Position numbers and translations under genes: made by a program. A DNA stretch of 64,000 bases, taken from positions 2,739,501 to 2,803,500 of the forward strand of contig JARYIJ010000001.1 of the NCBI GenBank assembly GCA_029980465.1, written 5' to 3'. The notes under the pieces were generated by a model that was given only the letters and a program-made list of their open reading frames with translations, had not been told where the DNA came from and did not search any database. The first letter of the stretch is position 1; every line of letters begins with the position of its first letter. This DNA comes from Pseudolabrys sp. GTDB lineage: Bacteria > Pseudomonadota > Alphaproteobacteria > Rhizobiales > Xanthobacteraceae. This document shows, one piece after another, positions 53,371 to 63,117 of the stretch.

Positions 53371-54156
53371 TTGAGCAAACGAACTGAAAAGAATCTGGCG
53401 CTGTTGCGCCCCATCCAGGCGCCGCGCGGATTGACCGCCGAACTGGTGGAGCGGCTGACGGCCGACATCACCAGCGGCAAGCTGCCGCCGGGGTCGCGGC
53501 TGCCGACCGAGCAGCAGATGATCGAGGCGACCGGCGTGAGCCGCACCGTCATCCGCGAGGCCGTGGCGGCGCTGCGGGCCGACCGGCTCGTGGTAACGCG
53601 GCAGGGCGTCGGCGCCTTCGTCGCCGAGAACGTGCGCCGGCCGTTCCGGGTCGAGTTCGACGATCAGACGTCGCTGCGGGACGTGCTCAACGTCATGGAG
53701 CTGCGCGCCGCGGTCGAAGTCGCCGCGGCCGGTCTGGCGGCCGAGCGGGCGTCGGCCCCGCAGGTGAAGAAAATCGCCGAACGATGCGCCGCGGTGCAGG
53801 ACGCCATCGATCGCGGCGAGGCCGGGGTCGAGCAGGACTTCGCGTTTCACTGCGCAATTTCCGAGGCGACCGACAACGAGCAGTTCAAGCGCTTCCTCGA
53901 ATATCTCGGGCGTTTCATCATTCCGCGGCAGACCGTATGGGGCTCGTCGACGCCGATCCTCGGCCGCGGCCAGCTCGCGATCTTCCAGCGCGAGCACGAG
54001 CAGATTCTCGCCGCCATCACATCGCGCTCCGTGGCGCGGGCGCGCTCGGCCATGCAGCGTCATCTCGCCAACAGCCGGCTGCGCTACCAGAAGCTCGCCG
54101 GGCAGGTCGGCAAAAAGCCGGCATCGCCTGGCTCCAATCACGAAGGACCACGATGA
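53371..54156 (+). CDS. GntR-family regulator (FadR subfamily)
   Basis: A 261-residue regulator: winged helix about 20-90 (GKLPPGSRLPTEQQMIEATG; GVSRTVIREAVAALRAD) and an all-helical FCD domain (ELRAAVEVAAAGLAAERA; DFAFHCAISEATDNEQF) with D and H metal ligands. It starts at TTG 53371. It overlaps udh (ATGA) and is divergent from dctP, so it probably represses both until a uronate is present. Confidence 0.88.
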   Translation: MSKRTEKNLALLRPIQAPRGLTAELVERLTADITSGKLPPGSRLPTEQQMIEATGVSRTVIREAVAALRADRLVVTRQGVGAFVAENVRRPFRVEFDDQTSLRDVLNVMELRAAVEVAAAGLAAERASAPQVKKIAERCAAVQDAIDRGEAGVEQDFAFHCAISEATDNEQFKRFLEYLGRFIIPRQTVWGSSTPILGRGQLAIFQREHEQILAAITSRSVARARSAMQRHLANSRLRYQKLAGQVGKKPASPGSNHEGPR

Positions 54157-54956
54157 AGTCAGTTCTCGTCACCGGCGCGGCCGGCGGTATTGGCACGCGT
54201 TTGCGTGCGCTCTTGAAAGGCGTCTACCCCCACATTCGCTGGAGCGACATCAAGCGTCCGGACGATCTCGCGCCCGATGAGGAGTTCGTCCAGGCCGATC
54301 TCGCCGACTACGCGGCGGTCGAGAAGCTCGTCGACGGCATCGAGGGTGTCGTCCACCTCGGCGGTTATTCAATCGAAGGGCCGTGGGAGACGATCCTCAA
54401 CGCCAACATCATCGGCTGCTACAACATGTTCGAGGCGGCCTATCGCAAGGGCGTGAAGCGCGTCGTGTTCGCGACGTCCAATCACGCCGTCGGGTTCTAC
54501 CCGCGCAGCCAGAAGATCGGGGTCGATGTCACGGTGCGGCCCGATTCCCGCTACGGCATCAGCAAGGCGTTCGGCGAGGCGGTGGGCGCGTTCTATGCGG
54601 ACAAGCACGGGCTGAGGGTCACCTGCATCCGCATCGGCAATTTCGGTGATAAGCCGATCGACCAGCGCCGGCTGGCGATCTGGCTCAAGCCGGACGACAT
54701 GGTCCAGCTTCTCCGCATCGGGCTTGAGCACCCCGATATTCATTTCGAGATTTTCTACGGCGCTTCGGACAATGCCGCGGCGTGGTGGGATAACAGCGAC
54801 GCCCGGCGCTTCGGCTACAAGCCGTCCGGGAAGGCCGAGGATTTCCGCGCCGAGGCGATGGCGGCCCAGGCCAAACTGCCGGCCGATCCGGTCGGCGACC
54901 GCTTCCAGGGCGGCGCGTTCTGCAGCGCCGAATACGACGCCGACAAGCGCGGGTAA
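54153..54956 (+). CDS. udh: Uronate dehydrogenase
   Basis: A 267-residue short-chain-type NAD-dependent oxidoreductase (EC 1.1.1.203 in the family) that oxidises galacturonate or glucuronate to the lactone. The NAD motif GAAGGIG is at 8-14, the catalytic tyrosine and lysine in YGISK (near 136), and the family text GYSIEGPWETILNANIIGCYN, HAVGFYPRSQKIG and FGDKPIDQRRL are present. GAAGGA precedes the ATG. It is coupled with gntR and next to a TRAP importer. Confidence 0.9.
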   Translation: MKSVLVTGAAGGIGTRLRALLKGVYPHIRWSDIKRPDDLAPDEEFVQADLADYAAVEKLVDGIEGVVHLGGYSIEGPWETILNANIIGCYNMFEAAYRKGVKRVVFATSNHAVGFYPRSQKIGVDVTVRPDSRYGISKAFGEAVGAFYADKHGLRVTCIRIGNFGDKPIDQRRLAIWLKPDDMVQLLRIGLEHPDIHFEIFYGASDNAAAWWDNSDARRFGYKPSGKAEDFRAEAMAAQAKLPADPVGDRFQGGAFCSAEYDADKRG

Positions 54957-55021
54957 GAGTGCCCGGTTGCGGGGCGGATTGTGGTAGGTTAGGCGGTAGT
55001 GCCCATCTGCCGGAATCCGCC

Positions 55022-56716
55022 GTGTCGAACCGAGTTGCCGAACCCAAGATTACCGTTCCCGCGGACCTGTCCGGCTATCATCTCCTGAGCGACGCCCGCC
55101 TCAACAAGGGGACTGCGTTCACGGACGAGGAGCGGACCGCGTTCGGCCTGCACGGCCTGCTGCCGCCGACCGTCGCCACAATGGACGAGCAGGTCAGCCG
55201 CCGGCTGCGGGCCTTCCGGGAGTTCTCGACCGATCTCGAGCGCTACGCCTTCCTGCGCGACCTCCAGGACACCAATGAGACGTTGTTTTATGCGCTGCTC
55301 GCCCGCAACGTCGAAGAGCTGCTGCCGATCGTTTATACGCCGACGGTTGGCGCCGGCTGCGCCTCGTTCAGCCGGCTGTTCCGCAAGCCGCGTGGCCTGT
55401 TCCTGAGCATCCCGCATCGCTCGTCGATCAGGCAAATCCTCGCCAATCCGCAGTTCGACAAGACCGAAGTGATCGTCGTCACCGACGGCGAGCGCATTCT
55501 CGGCCTCGGCGACCAGGGGGCCGGGGGCATGGGCATCCCGATCGGCAAACTCGCGCTTTATACGGCCTGCGGCGGCATCGATCCGGCGACTGCGCTGCCA
55601 GTGCTGCTCGACGTCGGCACCGACAACAAGGACAATCTCAACGATCCCCTCTACATCGGCTGGCGGCACGAGCGCGTGCGCGGCGCCGATTACGACGCCT
55701 TCGTTGAGGAATTCGTCAGCGCCGTGGTCGAGCGTTGGCCGCACGTGCTGCTGCAGTGGGAAGATTTCGCCAAGGCCAACGCGACCCGGCTGCTCGACCG
55801 CTACCGCACGCGGGTCTGCAGCTTTAACGACGACATTCAGGGCACCGCGGCGGTGGCGACAGGCGCGCTGCTCGCAGCCATCAATGTCACGGGTGTGCCG
55901 ATGGCGGAACAGCGCATCGTGATCCTCGGCGCGGGCTCGGCCGGCAGCGGCATCGCACGGTTGCTGCGCAACGCCATGGTCGACGCCGGTCTCGATGCAC
56001 GCGCCGCAGCGCGGCGCTTCTATCTGGTCGACAAGGACGGCCTCCTGATCGAAGGCATGAACGATATCGCGCCGTTCCAGGCCGATTTCGTGCAGCCGCG
56101 TGACATCGTGGCGAACTGGGCGGTCGGCCGCCACGACCGCATTTCCCTGCTCGACGTCATCTACAACGCGAAACCGACCGCATTGATCGGCGTCTCCGGG
56201 CAGAGCGGCGCATTTAACGAATCGGTGGTGCGCGCGATGGCGAAGCACAATCAGCGCCCGATCGTATTTCCGCTGTCGAACCCGATTTCGTGCGCGGAGG
56301 CGAAGCCCGCCGACATCGAGCGATGGAGCGATGGCCGCGCGCTGATCGGCGCCGGCAGCCCGTTCCCGCCGCTCAAGCGCAACGGTGCCGAATTCCGCGT
56401 CGATCAGACCAACAACTCGTACATCTTTCCCGGCGTCGGGCTGGGCGCCGTCGCGACGCAAGCCCGCGCGATCAGCGACGGCATGCTGATGGCGGCCGCC
56501 AAGGCGCTGGCCGGCCTGTCGCCGGCCCGACGCGACCCAAACGGCAATCTGCTGCCGCCGGTGACGGCCTTGCGCGACGTTGCAGTTGCGGTGGCGATCG
56601 CGGTCGGTGAGCAGGCCTGCAAGGAAGGTCTGGCTCACGTGACGAAAATCGAAGACGCGGTCCGCGACAAGATGTGGACCCCGCGCTATCTGACGTATTG
56701 CAAGACGGGATCGTAA
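55022..56716 (+). CDS. NAD-type malic enzyme (oxaloacetate-decarboxylating)
   Basis: A 564-residue enzyme converting malate to pyruvate and carbon dioxide. Motifs in order: YTPTVGAGC, the active-site tyrosine region, LGDQGAGGMGIPIGKLALY, metal-binding FNDDIQGTAAV and the NAD fold GAGSAGSGIARLL, then SNPISCAEAKPADIERW. The start is GTG 55022; the frame is open to 54959. It lies 65 bases after udh but may be an independent gene. The single-domain NAD-type form (SfcA-like) has no phosphotransacetylase tail. Confidence 0.9.
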   Translation: MSNRVAEPKITVPADLSGYHLLSDARLNKGTAFTDEERTAFGLHGLLPPTVATMDEQVSRRLRAFREFSTDLERYAFLRDLQDTNETLFYALLARNVEELLPIVYTPTVGAGCASFSRLFRKPRGLFLSIPHRSSIRQILANPQFDKTEVIVVTDGERILGLGDQGAGGMGIPIGKLALYTACGGIDPATALPVLLDVGTDNKDNLNDPLYIGWRHERVRGADYDAFVEEFVSAVVERWPHVLLQWEDFAKANATRLLDRYRTRVCSFNDDIQGTAAVATGALLAAINVTGVPMAEQRIVILGAGSAGSGIARLLRNAMVDAGLDARAAARRFYLVDKDGLLIEGMNDIAPFQADFVQPRDIVANWAVGRHDRISLLDVIYNAKPTALIGVSGQSGAFNESVVRAMAKHNQRPIVFPLSNPISCAEAKPADIERWSDGRALIGAGSPFPPLKRNGAEFRVDQTNNSYIFPGVGLGAVATQARAISDGMLMAAAKALAGLSPARRDPNGNLLPPVTALRDVAVAVAIAVGEQACKEGLAHVTKIEDAVRDKMWTPRYLTYCKTGS

Positions 56717-56723
56717 GCGGCGG

Positions 56724-57089
56724 CTACTGGCGCTTCCATTCCTCGGAGCCGAGCTGCTTGGAGCCGGCATAAGCCCAAATGCCGGTCCAGTTGCCGCCGT
56801 CTTCGCCGTAGAGCGCCAGTCCAGTATCGTTGCCGGAGCGGTAGGATACCGCGAGGAAATCCTTGTTGCCGATGCCGGTGCCGACGTAGCGCGTGTTGCC
56901 GATCACCCAGACGACGCGATAGGTGTCACCCGTCTTGGTTACCGTGACTGTTCCCGCGTAACTCCCTTTGCCGCCGGGGTTCGTGCCTTCGACGTCATAG
57001 ATGCCTGCCGGATCGGCCGCATAGGCAACCGTCATTGCAAGCAGGACGGCCGCGACTGCCGCGGCCATCATTCTGACGATGGTTCGCAT
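56724..57089 (-). CDS. Small exported protein of unknown function
   Basis: A 121-residue protein. The signal peptide ends in AYA (about residue 25), then a single beta-rich domain with GIYDVEGTNPGGKGSYAG, VWVIGNTRYVGTGIG and ALYGEDGGNWTGIW. Similar proteins are common in Bradyrhizobium relatives with unreliable names such as fibronectin-binding. CTGGAG precedes ATG 57089. It lies 23 bases after a DUF805 gene on the same strand. Confidence 0.75.
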   Translation of the reverse strand: MRTIVRMMAAAVAAVLLAMTVAYAADPAGIYDVEGTNPGGKGSYAGTVTVTKTGDTYRVVWVIGNTRYVGTGIGNKDFLAVSYRSGNDTGLALYGEDGGNWTGIWAYAGSKQLGSEEWKRQ

Positions 57090-57112
57090 CGGACTCTCCA
57101 GGAGGCGGACGA

Positions 57113-57559
57113 TCAACCCGGGCCGGGTAGAGGATCAGCACCGTATGGGTTCGGTCCGACTGTGCCGCGCAGGCAGCCCAATTCGACGAACGCCCAGATC
57201 GAAATCGCAAACGCGGCAAGAGAAAAGACGATTCCAAGGCCGATCATGTGACCGAGCGCCATCAGGACTGACGGCGCCAGCATGAAGAGCAGCAGCCACC
57301 AGCCGCTCTTCTCGCGGTCATGCAGGCGTTTGATGCCAACGAAAATGCCCGCGATGATCATCGCGATATAGACCACAACCGAGATCACGATCAGCAGGAT
57401 ACCGCCGACCGAGCCGAGGATTGCGAGAATGAATCCAAGAATGGCGAGCGCAATCGCGACACAGACAAAGCAAAGCACCGCAATCCAGTACCGGGCGCGG
57501 TTGATACGACCTTGATAGGTCGTGAGCAGCTCGACGAGATCAACGCCTCCGACCACCAT
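57113..57559 (-). CDS. DUF805 membrane protein
   Basis: A 148-residue inner-membrane protein with four helices. The DUF805 signs are GRINRARYWIA and KRLHDREKSGWWLLLFM near residue 80. The family is widespread and lacks a clear role. It is followed by the small exported protein at 56724. Confidence 0.85.
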   Translation of the reverse strand: MVVGGVDLVELLTTYQGRINRARYWIAVLCFVCVAIALAILGFILAILGSVGGILLIVISVVVYIAMIIAGIFVGIKRLHDREKSGWWLLLFMLAPSVLMALGHMIGLGIVFSLAAFAISIWAFVELGCLRGTVGPNPYGADPLPGPG

Positions 57560-57660
57560 GCAGGGCCCCCCAAAGGTCGACAGACGGAGGGAAACTTAGA
57601 ATGAGGTTTTGAGTCTCGCAATGAACGGACAATAAAAAAGCGGTGAGTATCAAGGGGCGG

Positions 57661-59034
57661 CTAGGCCGCCGCCCCCCGGAATTCGGGACCGCCGGCGGGC
57701 GGGATCGGCGTGCCGTCCGCCGCGTATTCGTTGAGCTTGTTGCGCAGCGTCCGGATGGAGATGCCGAGGATATTGGCGGCATGGGTCCGGTTGCCAAGGC
57801 AGTGCTTGAGTGTCTCGAGGATCAGGTCGCGCTCGACCTCGGCCACGGTGCGGCCGACCAGGTTGCGGGTGACCTGTTCGGCGGCCATGGCCGCGTGTGC
57901 CGCGGCGCCGGTGCCGCGGGCCTGGTCGAGCCGGGCGCCGTCCGGCGCCAGCAGGCCGTCAACGCCGATCTCGGTGCCGGTCGACAGCAGGACGGCGCGG
58001 TGGATGGTGTTCTCGAGCTCACGCACGTTGCCCGGCCAGCGGTTGGTCGTGAGCGCGCGTTCTGCGTCCCGCGACAGCGGCCGCAGCGGCAGCCCGTTGG
58101 CTTCGGCGTATTTTTTCGAGAAGTGCCTCGACAGCTCGATGATATCGGCCGGCCGGTCGCGCAGCGGTGGCAGCTTCAGGTTGACGACGTTGAGGCGGAA
58201 TAGCAGGTCCTCGCGGAACGCGCCCTCGCGCACGGCGTCGACGAGGTTGCGGTTCGACGTGGCAATGATGCGGATATCGACCGGGACCGGCCGGGTGCCG
58301 CCGACGCGGTCGATCAGGCGTTCCTGGATCGCCCGTAGCAGCTTGGCCTGCAGCCGCACGTCCATCTCGGAAATCTCGTCGAGCAGCAGCGTGCCGCCAT
58401 TGGCTTCCTCGAACTTGCCGATGCGCCTCGCCAGCGCGCCGGTGAAGGCGCCTTTCTCGTGACCGAACAGTTCGGATTCGAGCAGGTTCTCCGGGATCGC
58501 CGCGCAGTTGACGCTGATGAAGGGCTTCTTCGTGCGCTGGGAGCGGCTGTGCAGGAAGCGCGCCAGCACCTCCTTGCCGGTGCCGCTTTCGCCGGTGATG
58601 AGCACCGAAGCATCCGAAGCGGCGACTCGCTGGGCCAGTTCGACAACCCGCGCCATCGTATCGTCCCGCCAGATCATGTCGCGCGTGTCGTCGGCGACCG
58701 CCGCCAGCACCGCAGCGATCATGTCGGCGTCGGGCGGCAGCGGGATGTACTCCTTGGCGCCGGCATGAATCGCGTTGACGGCGGCGCGGGCGTCGGTGGT
58801 GACGCCGCAGGCGACGATCGGCGCGTGGATGTGTTCCGCCTCGAGCCGCTTGACCAGCTCGCGGATATCGATGGCGACATCCACCATCAGGAGATCGGCG
58901 CCGCGGCCCGAGCGCAGCACGGCGAGCGCCTGCTCGACCGTATCGGCGTGCGTCACCGAAGCGCCTTTGTCCATAGCGATCTTGGTCGCTGTCGTGAGCT
59001 GACCCTTGAGCGTCCCGACGATCAACAGCCGCAT
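57661..59034 (-). CDS. flbD: Flagellar sigma-54 activator FlbD
   Basis: A 457-residue NtrC-type activator of late flagellar genes. The N-terminal receiver (1-110) lacks the usual acidic pair, so it may not be phosphorylated. The AAA+ domain has Walker A GESGTGKEV, GAFTGA (the sigma-54 loop) and FRLNVVNLKLPPLRDR; the C-terminal HTH is HAANILGISIRTLRNKLNEY. It is the last gene of the fliF operon, as in Caulobacter. Confidence 0.92.
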   Translation of the reverse strand: MRLLIVGTLKGQLTTATKIAMDKGASVTHADTVEQALAVLRSGRGADLLMVDVAIDIRELVKRLEAEHIHAPIVACGVTTDARAAVNAIHAGAKEYIPLPPDADMIAAVLAAVADDTRDMIWRDDTMARVVELAQRVAASDASVLITGESGTGKEVLARFLHSRSQRTKKPFISVNCAAIPENLLESELFGHEKGAFTGALARRIGKFEEANGGTLLLDEISEMDVRLQAKLLRAIQERLIDRVGGTRPVPVDIRIIATSNRNLVDAVREGAFREDLLFRLNVVNLKLPPLRDRPADIIELSRHFSKKYAEANGLPLRPLSRDAERALTTNRWPGNVRELENTIHRAVLLSTGTEIGVDGLLAPDGARLDQARGTGAAAHAAMAAEQVTRNLVGRTVAEVERDLILETLKHCLGNRTHAANILGISIRTLRNKLNEYAADGTPIPPAGGPEFRGAAA

Positions 59035-59056
59035 GGCTTATACTCCCAAGTTTTCC

Positions 59057-59159
59057 GTCATTCCGGAACGGCGCGGCCGCGCCGGACCCGGAATCCAGAT
59101 GTGATTTCTGTTTTGCTTCTGGATTCCGGGTTCGCCGCGTCGCGGCGCCCCGGAATGAC
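59057..59159. repeat. Palindromic intergenic repeat
   Basis: A 103-bp element with inverted ends GTCATTCCGG ... CCGGAATGAC and inner arms CCGGAATCCAGA / TCTGGATTCCGG. It sits between fliN and flbD, inside an operon, and can fold into a large hairpin. Confidence 0.75.
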
Positions 59160-59171
59160 AACGATGATCCA

Positions 59172-59528
59172 TCACTGCTCCGCCTTGATGATCTCGGTCA
59201 TTGTCACACCGAGTTTGTCTTCGACCAGAACGACCTCGCCGCGCGCGACGAGACGGTTGTTGACGTAGATGTCGATCGCCTCGCCGACCTTGCGGTCGAG
59301 TTCGAGGACGGCGCCGGGCCCGAGCTTCAGCAAGTCTCCGACCTCCATGCGGGCGCGGCCGAGCACGGCGGAGACCTGGACCGGAACGTCGAAGACGGCC
59401 TCAAGATCGGCTGCGGCGCGCGCGGGCGCCTCGCTGTCCGGCGCCAGGGGCACCGCGTCCTCGACCGCCGGCATGGGATTGCCGCCCTCGAGGTCGGGAA
59501 GCGGAACTTTGGCGTCTGTGTCGCTCAT
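59172..59528 (-). CDS. fliN: Flagellar motor switch protein FliN
   Basis: A 118-residue C-ring protein. After a low-complexity start (residues 1-40) the SpoA domain reads VFDVPVQVSAVLGRARM, LLKLGPGAVLELDRKVGEAIDIYVNNRLVARGEVV and TEIIKAEQ. ATG 59528 is used; the frame is open upstream. Confidence 0.92.
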   Translation of the reverse strand: MSDTDAKVPLPDLEGGNPMPAVEDAVPLAPDSEAPARAAADLEAVFDVPVQVSAVLGRARMEVGDLLKLGPGAVLELDRKVGEAIDIYVNNRLVARGEVVLVEDKLGVTMTEIIKAEQ

Positions 59529-59547
59529 TTTCTTGTTCTCCGAACTT

Positions 59548-60165
59548 TCATTCTGTCTCGGCGGCGCGCGCGGTGACGTACCGCGCCACGACCTCTTCGA
59601 TCGTCGCGTCCGCCATGCTGCTATCGCGATTGATGCCGCCGTCCGCCCATTCGACCTTGCAGTCGCCCGGCGCGAGCGTGGCATCCGCGATCACGCTCAG
59701 TCGGCCTTCGAAGGCACGGCTGCGCGCGGTGTCCTCGATTTTTTGCTTGGTGACGCCGTGGATCGCTTCCGGCACACGCACGGTGACGTGGGGTGCCGAT
59801 ACCAGTTGACGGAAGCAGTCGGTCACCAGGGCGGTGATTTCCGCATCGGGCTGCGCCGCAATCAAGGCGGGCGCCAGCTTGCGGGCGACGGCGACGGCGA
59901 CCTGCACCGCCTCGATTTCCAGGCGGGTTTCGACGCCGTCGAGGCCGCGGCTGAGCCGCTCCATCGTTTCGGCCATCGCGGCCAGCGCCGCGGCAATGCG
60001 CTGATCCGCCTCGGCGTGAGCTTGCGCCTGCGCAGCGGCAAAGCCGTTGCGATAGGCCACCGCCTCGGCGTCCTTGCGGCGCCGGTCGTGCTCGACGATG
60101 GTGATCGTCGGCCTCTCGCCGGTGGCGAAGTCTTCGTCGAACAGGAATTTCGCTGCGGTTGCCAT
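59548..60165 (-). CDS. fliH: Flagellar assembly protein FliH/FlbE
   Basis: A 205-residue protein in the FlbE position of the Caulobacter operon. It starts [20 protein letters not shown], has an alanine-rich helical middle (AAAQAQAHAEADQRIAAALA) and a C-terminal beta part (VEWADGGINRDSSM) typical of the FliH family. It negatively regulates FliI. Start overlaps the fliG stop by one base. Confidence 0.85.
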   Translation of the reverse strand: MATAAKFLFDEDFATGERPTITIVEHDRRRKDAEAVAYRNGFAAAQAQAHAEADQRIAAALAAMAETMERLSRGLDGVETRLEIEAVQVAVAVARKLAPALIAAQPDAEITALVTDCFRQLVSAPHVTVRVPEAIHGVTKQKIEDTARSRAFEGRLSVIADATLAPGDCKVEWADGGINRDSSMADATIEEVVARYVTARAAETE

Positions 60166-61280
60166 CAGTACACCAGCTCGTCGTCGCCGCGGCTCTTCGA
60201 GATGAGAATCTCGCCCTTCGCCGCCAGGTCCTTCGCGGTATTGACCAGCAGCGCCTGCGCCTCGTCGACGTCACGCAGCCGCACCGGCCCCATCGCCTGC
60301 ATGTCGTCCTGCAGCATCTTGGCGGCGCGGCTCGACATGTTCTTGAAGAAGAACTCGCGCACCGTCTCGTTGGCGCCCTTGAGCGCCACGGCGAGCTTGC
60401 TCTTGTCGATGTTGCGCATCATCGTCTGCGCCGAGCCGGCATCGAGCTTGATCAGATCGTCGAACGTGAACATCAGCGCCTTGATGCGCTCGGCGGAATC
60501 TCGGTTCTCCTGCTCCAGCGCGGTGAGGAAGCGCGTCTCGGTCTGCCGGTCGAAATTGTTGAAGATCTCTGCCATCACCTCGTGTGCGTCGCGGCGCCGG
60601 GTCTGTGACAGGTTCGACATGAATTCGGTGCGCAGAGTCTGCTCGACACGGTCGATGACTTCCTTTTGCACCGATTCCATTCGCAGCATGCGGTTGACGC
60701 AGTCGAGCGCCAGTTCTTCCGGCAAGATGCCGAGGACGCGCGCGGCATGCTCGGCCCGCATCTTCGACAGGATGACGGCGACGGTCTGCGGGTACTCGTT
60801 CTTGAGGTAGTTGGCGAGCACCTCTTCCTGGACGTTGGCGAGCTTCTCCCACATGTTGCGCCCGGCGGGGCCGCGAATCTCTTCCATAATTCCACCGACA
60901 CGCTCCGGCGGCAGGAACTGCTGGAGGAGCCGCTCGGTAGCGTCGTAGTTGCCGAGCAGCGCGCCGGAGGCCGACATGCGGGATACGAACTCGAGCAGCA
61001 GTTGCTCGACGGATTCCGCGTCGACAATGCCCAGCGACGACATCACGATCGAGATTTCGCGCAGCTCGTCGTCGTCGAGCAGGCTGTAGATCTTGCCGCC
61101 GTATTTTTCTCCGAGCGCCAGCATCAGCACTGCCGCGCGTTCCGGGCCCGTGAGCTTGCGGCGTGGCGAGGTGTCGCGGTGCCGGTCGATCTCGGCGACC
61201 TGGCCGCCGACTTCGCCGCGGGCGTGTTGGGCCATCTGCTCGCCTTTGCGGATCGCGCGGTCGACGTAAGTGGACGGCAT
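60165..61280 (-). CDS. fliG: Flagellar motor switch protein FliG
   Basis: A 371-residue switch protein joining the MS-ring to the C-ring. [20 protein letters not shown] starts the N-domain; [21 protein letters not shown] and the charged MotA-contact helix are in the C-domain. A 45-residue N-terminal extension precedes the family sequence. ATG 61280 overlaps the fliF stop (TGATG). Confidence 0.94.
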   Translation of the reverse strand: MPSTYVDRAIRKGEQMAQHARGEVGGQVAEIDRHRDTSPRRKLTGPERAAVLMLALGEKYGGKIYSLLDDDELREISIVMSSLGIVDAESVEQLLLEFVSRMSASGALLGNYDATERLLQQFLPPERVGGIMEEIRGPAGRNMWEKLANVQEEVLANYLKNEYPQTVAVILSKMRAEHAARVLGILPEELALDCVNRMLRMESVQKEVIDRVEQTLRTEFMSNLSQTRRRDAHEVMAEIFNNFDRQTETRFLTALEQENRDSAERIKALMFTFDDLIKLDAGSAQTMMRNIDKSKLAVALKGANETVREFFFKNMSSRAAKMLQDDMQAMGPVRLRDVDEAQALLVNTAKDLAAKGEILISKSRGDDELVY

Positions 61281-62962
61281 CACGCGGCGTCCTCATGCAG
61301 CCAGGAGCGGATGATCGACACCGCCTCGTGCGGGTTTTTCTCGGCGAGCTCGCCGACCTTCTGCACGGACTGGGCATGGACCTGGCCCTGCACCTTGGCG
61401 ACGTCGATCATCGTCGACGTCCGGTTCGAGATCGCGACCTGCTCGCCGGAGCCGACGATCGATACGTTGGGGCCGCCGGTCTCGCCCTCGACCGTCATCG
61501 GCGCCAATGTCGGAGCGGCAATGACGCCGGCGACCCCGGCACCGCCCGCAGCGATGGCCGTACCGGCCGCGTCGTCAGGCGTAATGATTCGGCGAACCAG
61601 CGGGCGTACTGCGGTGAACAGGACAATCAGGCCGAGCAGCGCCATCACGCCGAGCTCGGCGAAGCGCATGATGTCTTCCTTGTCGAACTGGAGATAGCTC
61701 ATCCAGCCGGTTGCTTGTCCGCTGCCTGCCGACATCGCCGGTGCCTGCGCAAAGCGCAGGTTGACGACCTCGACGTGGTCGCCGCGCTTCTCGTCGTAGC
61801 CGATCGCCGAGCGCACCAGCGCGGCGATGCGGTCGAGCTCTTCCTTCGATCGTGGCGTATAGACGACCTCGCCCTTGTCATTTTTGCTGTAGGTGCCATC
61901 GACGAGAACGGCGGCCGAGATGCGGCTGACGCGCCCCGCTTCGGTCACCTCGGTCTTGGTCGTGCGCGAGATCTCGTAATTGACGATCTCTTCCGTCTTC
62001 TTGTTCGATTCCTTCTGTCCGTTATCGGCAGGCTTCTGTGCTCCCGGCAGTTCGCTCGACACCGACGCCGGCGAATCTCCCGGTTGCGTGCTGGACGACT
62101 GCTCCTCGCGGGTCTGGCTCGATCGCAGCACGCGGCTGTCCGGATCGTACTTGTCCGATGTTTGCGTAATGCGATTCATGTCGAACTCGGCCGCGACTTC
62201 GACTCTCGACCGGCCGGCTCCGACCACCGACGACACGATGGTTTCCACCTGCTGGCGCAACCGGCGCTCGTAGGCGGCGCGCCGGTCGTCGGTGGCGGCG
62301 CTGTTCACGCCGTCAGGCTCGGCGCCATCGGCCAGCAGATTGCCGTTCTCGTCCACGATCGAGATGCGTTCGGGCTTGAGCCCATTGACCGCCGTCGCCA
62401 CCAGGTGACGGATGGCGCGGATCTGGCCACGCTCGAGCGTGCCGCGCAGACGCAGGACGATCGAGGCGGATGGCTCGACCTTGTCGCGGGAAAACAGCGG
62501 GCGGTCCGGCAGGACGAGATGGACCCGCGCGGCCTCGACCCGGTCAATGCTGCGGATCGTGCGCGACAGCTCTCCTTCGAGCGCCCGCAGCTTGTTGATG
62601 TTCTGAATGAATGACGTTGCACCCAGGGCGTCGGACTTGTCGAAGATTTCATAGCCGACGCCGCCGCCCTTCGGCAGGCCCGCTTCGGCCAGTGTCATAC
62701 GAAGCCGCATGACCTTGTCCTTCGGCACCATGACGATGGCGCCGTCGTTCTTGATCGAATAGGTCACGCCCTGCCGGTCGAGGTCCTTGACGATGGAGGC
62801 GCTATCGTCGAGCGAGAGGTCGGTGAACAGCGGGGCCATTTCGGGCGTGGTCGCCCGGACGATCAGAAACGAGAAGAAGCCGGCCAGCATAAGGGCCACC
62901 GCGGCCATAGCCGACAACCGGGCAGCACCAAGCGACTTCACAAAATCGAAAAATCCTTGCAC
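61280..62962 (-). CDS. fliF: Flagellar MS-ring protein FliF
   Basis: A 560-residue MS-ring protein with two membrane helices (about 16-36 and 440-460), the periplasmic ring-building domains between them ([39 protein letters not shown]) and a C-terminal tail ([20 protein letters not shown]) that binds FliG. It is the first gene of fliF-fliG-fliH-fliN-flbD. A CtrA-like box is 70 bases upstream. Confidence 0.95.
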   Translation of the reverse strand: MQGFFDFVKSLGAARLSAMAAVALMLAGFFSFLIVRATTPEMAPLFTDLSLDDSASIVKDLDRQGVTYSIKNDGAIVMVPKDKVMRLRMTLAEAGLPKGGGVGYEIFDKSDALGATSFIQNINKLRALEGELSRTIRSIDRVEAARVHLVLPDRPLFSRDKVEPSASIVLRLRGTLERGQIRAIRHLVATAVNGLKPERISIVDENGNLLADGAEPDGVNSAATDDRRAAYERRLRQQVETIVSSVVGAGRSRVEVAAEFDMNRITQTSDKYDPDSRVLRSSQTREEQSSSTQPGDSPASVSSELPGAQKPADNGQKESNKKTEEIVNYEISRTTKTEVTEAGRVSRISAAVLVDGTYSKNDKGEVVYTPRSKEELDRIAALVRSAIGYDEKRGDHVEVVNLRFAQAPAMSAGSGQATGWMSYLQFDKEDIMRFAELGVMALLGLIVLFTAVRPLVRRIITPDDAAGTAIAAGGAGVAGVIAAPTLAPMTVEGETGGPNVSIVGSGEQVAISNRTSTMIDVAKVQGQVHAQSVQKVGELAEKNPHEAVSIIRSWLHEDAA

Positions 62963-63029
62963 CAGGTAATTGCCCCTTGGAGTCGGGTGCGGGGCGCGCC
63001 CGACAAGGCAAAATTTGCCGGGTTTATGG

Positions 63030-63044
63030 TTAGCGTCCGGTTAA
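63030..63044 (-). promoter_or_regulatory. CtrA box upstream of fliF
   Basis: TTAG-CGTCCGG-TTAA (plus strand), or TTAA-N7-CTAA on the minus strand, differs from the CtrA consensus TTAA-N7-TTAA by one base. It lies 68 bases before the fliF ATG. Confidence 0.55.
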
Positions 63045-63065
63045 TGCCGGCCGCCCGGCACAAAT

Positions 63066-63095
63066 GAAAACGCCGGCCTGACGGCCGGCGTTTTC
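63066..63095 (-). terminator. Intrinsic terminator between sciP and fliF
   Basis: GAAAACGCCGGCC-TGAC-GGCCGGCGTTTTC is a perfect 13-bp stem with a tail of T in both directions. It ends sciP transcription and separates it from fliF. Confidence 0.8.
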
Positions 63096-63117
63096 GGAAG
63101 ACCAAAATTGGTGTCGA

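Noticed and set aside
54989..56770. A 593-codon minus-strand frame opposite the malic enzyme gene
   Set aside because: Shadow of a conserved enzyme; composition (many H, R, A) is typical of antisense translation.
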